Of a stretch of 64,000 nucleotides of DNA, positions 61,079 to 64,000 are shown piece after piece. Both the position numbers and the translations under genes were made by a program. The stretch comes from Mesoflavibacter sp. (GTDB lineage Bacteria > Pseudomonadota > Alphaproteobacteria > UBA8366 > Aestuariispiraceae). Under the pieces are notes generated by a model. It saw only the letters and a program-made list of their open reading frames with translations. It had not been told where the DNA came from and did no database searches. Within the stretch, counting starts at the first letter, position 1, and every line of letters starts with the position of its first letter. The stretch covers positions 3,750,148 to 3,814,147 of the forward strand of contig CP051228.1 of the NCBI GenBank assembly GCA_017792345.1. Direction: 5' to 3'.

Positions 61079-61888
61079 CTATTCGTGTTTCCAGATCGGC
61101 GGACGCTTGTCGATGAAGGCCGCGATCCCTTCCTTGGAATCGGCATAGCCCAGATTGTCGACCATGACGCCGCCCGCATAGGCATAGGCGTCTTCCAGGG
61201 TCATGTCGATCTGGCGGTGAAAGGCTTCCTTGCCGGTTTTCAGAACTTTGTGGGATTTGGACGCGATCAGATCCGCCAGACCCTTTGTTTCCCGGTCCAG
61301 GTCGCCTTCCGGTACGGCGCGGTTGATCAGGCCGGTGTCGACCGCTTTCGACGCGGAAATCAATTCCCCGGTCAGCAGCATCTCCATCGCCTGTTTGCGG
61401 TGGACGGCGCGGCTCAGGGCGACCATGGGCGTCGAACAGAATAGCCCGATATTGACGCCGGGGGTTCCGAACCGCGCCGTGTCCGCGGCAATCGCCAGAT
61501 CGCAAGTCGCGACCAATTGGCACCCCGCCGCGGTGGCGATGCCGTGCACCTTGACGATCACCGGCTGGCGCAGGCGCGCGATGCCCAGCATCAGGGCGGA
61601 ACAGGTCTTGAAGGTCCGTTCCCGGAAGGCCGTATCGGGGTTGGCCTGGACTTCCTTCAGATCGTGACCGGCACAAAAGCCGCGTCCCGAGCCTTCGATC
61701 ACAACGACGGCAACCGACGGGTCGCGATCCAGCGCGGCCAATTCCTCCAGCACGGCTTCCATCAGGCCGATGGACAGGGCGTTATAGGCCGTTGGCCGGT
61801 TCAGGGTCAGTGTCGCGACCGCACCGTCTGTCCGGCGCAGAACCACCGGTTCCTGGACATCTGTATGAGCGTCGGCGATGGCGGACAT
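61079..61888 (-). CDS. Enoyl-CoA hydratase/isomerase family protein
   Basis: A 269-residue crotonase-fold protein. GRGFCAGHDLKE and HGIATAAGCQLVATCDLAIAA (split by its own Gly motifs) form the oxyanion hole. The FGTPGVNIGLFCST segment has Gly/Asn where typical hydratases place the catalytic Glu, so it may not be a standard hydratase. It is the first of a two-gene unit with the CoA-binding protein. The substrate is unknown. Confidence 0.85.
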   Translation of the reverse strand: MSAIADAHTDVQEPVVLRRTDGAVATLTLNRPTAYNALSIGLMEAVLEELAALDRDPSVAVVVIEGSGRGFCAGHDLKEVQANPDTAFRERTFKTCSALMLGIARLRQPVIVKVHGIATAAGCQLVATCDLAIAADTARFGTPGVNIGLFCSTPMVALSRAVHRKQAMEMLLTGELISASKAVDTGLINRAVPEGDLDRETKGLADLIASKSHKVLKTGKEAFHRQIDMTLEDAYAYAGGVMVDNLGYADSKEGIAAFIDKRPPIWKHE

Positions 61889-62000
61889 TCGAAATCTCCC
61901 GAATAATGATCGCCGGAATCATCCCTGAAATGCGGTGCTTGTTCAAGGCGTGCCCGGTTGCTAGCAAGAATGTATCGACTTCTGGGGAGCGACACGATCC

Positions 62001-62423
62001 ATGCCGTCCGAACTATTGCCGCGCGAGGAACTGGACCGAATTTTGGCCGCCGAGGCGCCGTTTTCGGCGCATTACGGCTTCGTCGTGGAAGATTATTCGG
62101 CCGGGACGGCGCGCGTCCGGCTGCCCTATGACGATCGGCATATCCGGCCGGGCGGCACGATCAGCGGCCCATCCATGTTCGCGCTGGCGGATTTCGCTAT
62201 GTATATCGCCGTTATGGGAGCGATCGGGCCTCAGGCTTTGGCGGTGACGACCAATATGTCGATCGACTTCCTGCGCAAACCGGCGGATGCGGATCTGATC
62301 GCCGAAGTCCAGCTTCTCAAACTGGGTAAGCGCCTCGCCGTCGGGCGGATCGATATCCGGGCCGAGGGCGACCGGGACCTCTGCGCCCATGTCACCGGAA
62401 CCTATTCCATTCCGCCCCGCTAA
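62001..62423 (+). CDS. PaaI-family acyl-CoA thioesterase
   Basis: A 140-residue hotdog-fold protein with the family segment RPGGTISGPSMFALADFAMYIAV and a TNMSIDFLRKP strand. It hydrolyses acyl-CoA thioesters; phenylacetyl-CoA is the best known substrate of the group, but none is indicated here. It is divergent from the enoyl-CoA hydratase with 112 nt between. Confidence 0.88.
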   Translation: MPSELLPREELDRILAAEAPFSAHYGFVVEDYSAGTARVRLPYDDRHIRPGGTISGPSMFALADFAMYIAVMGAIGPQALAVTTNMSIDFLRKPADADLIAEVQLLKLGKRLAVGRIDIRAEGDRDLCAHVTGTYSIPPR

Positions 62424-62484
62424 GAACGTCCAGTTGAGCGATTTCCGTTAGGTCAGGCGTGCCAGAGCGTCTATAGGTTCCCGT

Positions 62485-63000
62485 ATGACGATTGTTGACC
62501 CGCAGGCATTGCGGAACATTCTGGCGGATCTCTTCCCGGCCGACGCGCTTCGGTCGGACGAGCAGCGCTGGTTTCACAAGTTCTGGCGCGACTTCGCGGT
62601 GGCGCACGGAAGATTGCCGGGCCGTGCCGATTTCGACCCGACCGAAATGCCGCCCAGCCTGCTGCCCGTATTGATGCAGATTGACGCGGAACGGCCGGCC
62701 GACGGGCCGATGCGGTTTCGCTACCGTCTGGTCGGCACGGTGACCGGCCAGTTCTATCGGCGCGACCCGACCGGCACCTACTTTGAAGAGGTTTATTCGG
62801 GTGAGGCGCTGACGCATTTCAATTCATTCTATGAGACCATGGCCGAAACCAGACGGCCGGATTTCAGCGAACATGTCCGTCTGCCCTGGCGCCATGAACA
62901 TATCCTGGAATACAGCCGCGCCAGCTTTCCCCTGGCATCCGATGGCTGGACCGTCGACCGTTTCGTCCTGGTCTTTCACCCCGAATACCGCAACCGCTGA
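62485..63000 (+). CDS. PAS domain protein (PAS_5-like)
   Basis: A 171-residue protein of the alphaproteobacterial PAS_5/DUF1457-type family. A core strand set MRFRYRLVGTVTGQFYRRD and YFEEVYSG is followed by a C-terminal strand FVLVFHPEY. No output domain is present. The ligand and partner are unknown. It lies 62 nt after the thioesterase. Confidence 0.8.
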   Translation: MTIVDPQALRNILADLFPADALRSDEQRWFHKFWRDFAVAHGRLPGRADFDPTEMPPSLLPVLMQIDAERPADGPMRFRYRLVGTVTGQFYRRDPTGTYFEEVYSGEALTHFNSFYETMAETRRPDFSEHVRLPWRHEHILEYSRASFPLASDGWTVDRFVLVFHPEYRNR

Positions 63001-63140
63001 CCCGCCCGGATCCGACCATTTGGCCGGTCAGCCCGCATTTTTTGCACGATTTCAGACGCTTTTTGTGCGGTATTATAACACCCAAATTATAAGTCATTGA
63101 TTTGTCTGGATGTTTTGCAAGTTTGTTCGGAAAACAGGCG

Positions 63141-63167
63141 TTGACGGAGCCCGGACGGCGATATATT
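63141..63167 (+). promoter_or_regulatory. Candidate promoter of rplM-rpsI
   Basis: TTGACG (63141-63146) is followed 15 nt later by TATATT (63162-63167), or 17 nt later by TATTAC. It lies about 90 nt before the rplM start, in a 255-nt gap that is AT-richer in its first half. Promoters of ribosomal protein genes are expected to be this strong. Confidence 0.5.
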
Positions 63168-63255
63168 ACCCCGCGGTCTCCGGCGATTGCCGGATGAAAG
63201 GACAACAGCGAGCGGCGGTGATCCGGCGTGAGCGCCCTGAAAATGGCAGGCTGAT

Positions 63256-63723
63256 ATGATGAAAACCTATTCGATGAAGCCGGCGGAGGTCGAAAAGACC
63301 TGGTACATCGTCGATGCCGAGGACCTGGTCCTGGGCCGCATGGCTTCGGAAATCGCGAAAATCCTGCGCGGCAAGCACAAGGCGGGCTTCACCCCCCATG
63401 TCGATTGCGGCGACAACGTCATCGTCGTCAATGCGGACAAGGTCAAGCTGACCGGCCGCAAGCTGACCGACAAGAACTACTACTGGCACACCGGCTATCC
63501 GGGCGGCATCAAGAGCCGCACCGCCGGCCAGATCCTGACGGGCCGCTTCCCGGAGCGGGTCGTCGAGAAGGCCGTGGAACGCATGGTTCCGCGCGGTCCC
63601 CTGGGTCGCCAGCAGATGAAGAACCTGCGCGTCTATGCCGGCACGGACCACCCGCACGAGGCGCAGCAGCCCGTCGCGCTGGACCTCGCCGCGCGCAACC
63701 CGAAGAATAAGCGGAGCCGCTAA
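63256..63723 (+). CDS. rplM: 50S ribosomal protein L13
   Basis: A 155-residue ribosomal protein with the family segments [34 protein letters not shown] and [19 protein letters not shown]. Starts at 63256 and 63259 (Met-Met) are both possible. It is followed by rpsI after 2 nt, the normal L13-S9 pair. Confidence 0.98.
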   Translation: MMKTYSMKPAEVEKTWYIVDAEDLVLGRMASEIAKILRGKHKAGFTPHVDCGDNVIVVNADKVKLTGRKLTDKNYYWHTGYPGGIKSRTAGQILTGRFPERVVEKAVERMVPRGPLGRQQMKNLRVYAGTDHPHEAQQPVALDLAARNPKNKRSR

Positions 63724-63725
63724 TC

Positions 63726-64000
63726 ATGGCCGAAGAACAGCAAACCCTGAACGATCTGTCCAAGCTGGGCGAAGCCACCGGCGCCGTCGCGACCGCGACC
63801 GCTGCCGCTCCGGTTGAGCCGAAGAAGGACGAACTGGGCCGCGCCTATGCCACAGGCCGCCGCAAGAACGCCATCGCGCGCGTCTGGATCAAGCCGGGCT
63901 CGGGCAAGGTCACGATCAACGGCAAGGACCAGGAAACCTATTTCGGTCGCCCGGTTCTGCGCATGATCCTGCGCCAGCCGTTCGAAGAGGCCGGCCGCGT
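63726..64000 (+). CDS. rpsI: 30S ribosomal protein S9 (3' partial)
   Basis: The first 91 codons are in the window, ending mid-gene. The chain has an N-terminal extension of about 35 residues rich in Ala/Thr/Glu, followed by the conserved start [21 protein letters not shown] and DQETYFGR. The frame continues beyond the window. S9 contacts P-site tRNA on the small subunit. Confidence 0.97.
   Translation, partial: MAEEQQTLNDLSKLGEATGAVATATAAAPVEPKKDELGRAYATGRRKNAIARVWIKPGSGKVTINGKDQETYFGRPVLRMILRQPFEEAGR

Noticed and set aside
63008-63040. Possible terminator after the PAS gene (GACC/GGTC before a T-run)
   Set aside because: A T-run follows but the stem is only 4 bp, so a real terminator is not supported.
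1-64000. tRNA genes, CRISPR arrays, insertion sequences or prophage
   Set aside because: I saw no tRNA-like cloverleaf, no regularly spaced repeats, no transposase or integrase and no terminal repeats in the window. A dedicated scan (tRNAscan, repeat finder) would settle short or degenerate cases.

Overview
The window is GC-rich chromosomal DNA from an alphaproteobacterium, most likely of the Rhodospirillales type. This rests on recalled family distribution (a eukaryotic-type NADP isocitrate dehydrogenase, a DUF2336 protein, an LdtR-like MarR regulator, an M23-bactofilin pair, the dapA-smpB and rplM-rpsI linkages), not on a phylogeny. Genes are densely packed with many 1-26 nt overlaps. I see no tRNA, rRNA, CRISPR array or insertion sequence.

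Region by region. 1-2.96 kb: the end of a phosphonate C-P lyase operon (phnL partial, phnM, phnN), with the DUF1045 accessory gene convergent to it. 3.1-14.9 kb: an unusual redox cluster. On the plus strand are two exported multiheme c-type cytochromes, an outer-membrane beta-barrel and a GAF-PAS histidine kinase. Facing them on the minus strand is a translationally linked set: an 805-aa flavoprotein fused to two cyclic-nucleotide domains and four [4Fe-4S] motifs, a membrane protein with the His pattern of a diheme cytochrome b, and an FHA-membrane-decaheme cytochrome c fusion. 15.0-17.6 kb: a TPR-CHAT caspase-like protein with a lipoprotein signal. 17.6-20.3 kb: an MttB-family methyltransferase divergent from a LysR regulator, with perfect palindromes between them. 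20.5-29.7 kb: envelope and housekeeping genes (M23 peptidase, bactofilin, DUF2336, CoxE-like VWA, pssA-psd phospholipid synthesis, LysM protein, LOG protein).

29.8-36.7 kb: an unknown protein with a possible receiver-binding tail, icd, GNAT, an EamA transporter with a GST, two valine-catabolism genes (HIBYL-CoA hydrolase and mmsB) and a MarR regulator. 36.66-37.05 kb is a small AT-richer patch with one small ORF. 37-48.9 kb: a MoxR ATPase, a YHYH protein, an MFS carrier, gatCA, ruvX, an overlapping four-gene minus-strand operon (lytic transglycosylase, haloacid dehalogenase, alpha/beta hydrolase, PLP dehydratase), dapA and smpB. 49-51.6 kb: a second EamA transporter and an EAL-CBS-GGDDF protein. 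51.8-59 kb: an amino-acid cluster (DadA-like oxidase, class IV aminotransferase, sulfotransferase, DavA-like amidase, DavB-like lysine 2-monooxygenase, MFS carrier, VOC protein). 58.9-64 kb: hisI, a FemAB-like acyltransferase, a CoA-binding protein, an enoyl-CoA hydratase, a thioesterase, a PAS protein, rplM and the start of rpsI.

The strongest candidate for an undescribed system is the 3.1-14.9 kb cluster. The parts form a plausible route: cytosolic flavin/Fe-S module, membrane b hemes, FHA-tethered decaheme, soluble multiheme cytochromes, outer-membrane barrel. cNMP, FHA and histidine-kinase domains would give it signalling inputs. The parts are read directly from motifs; that they act as one conduit is inference.
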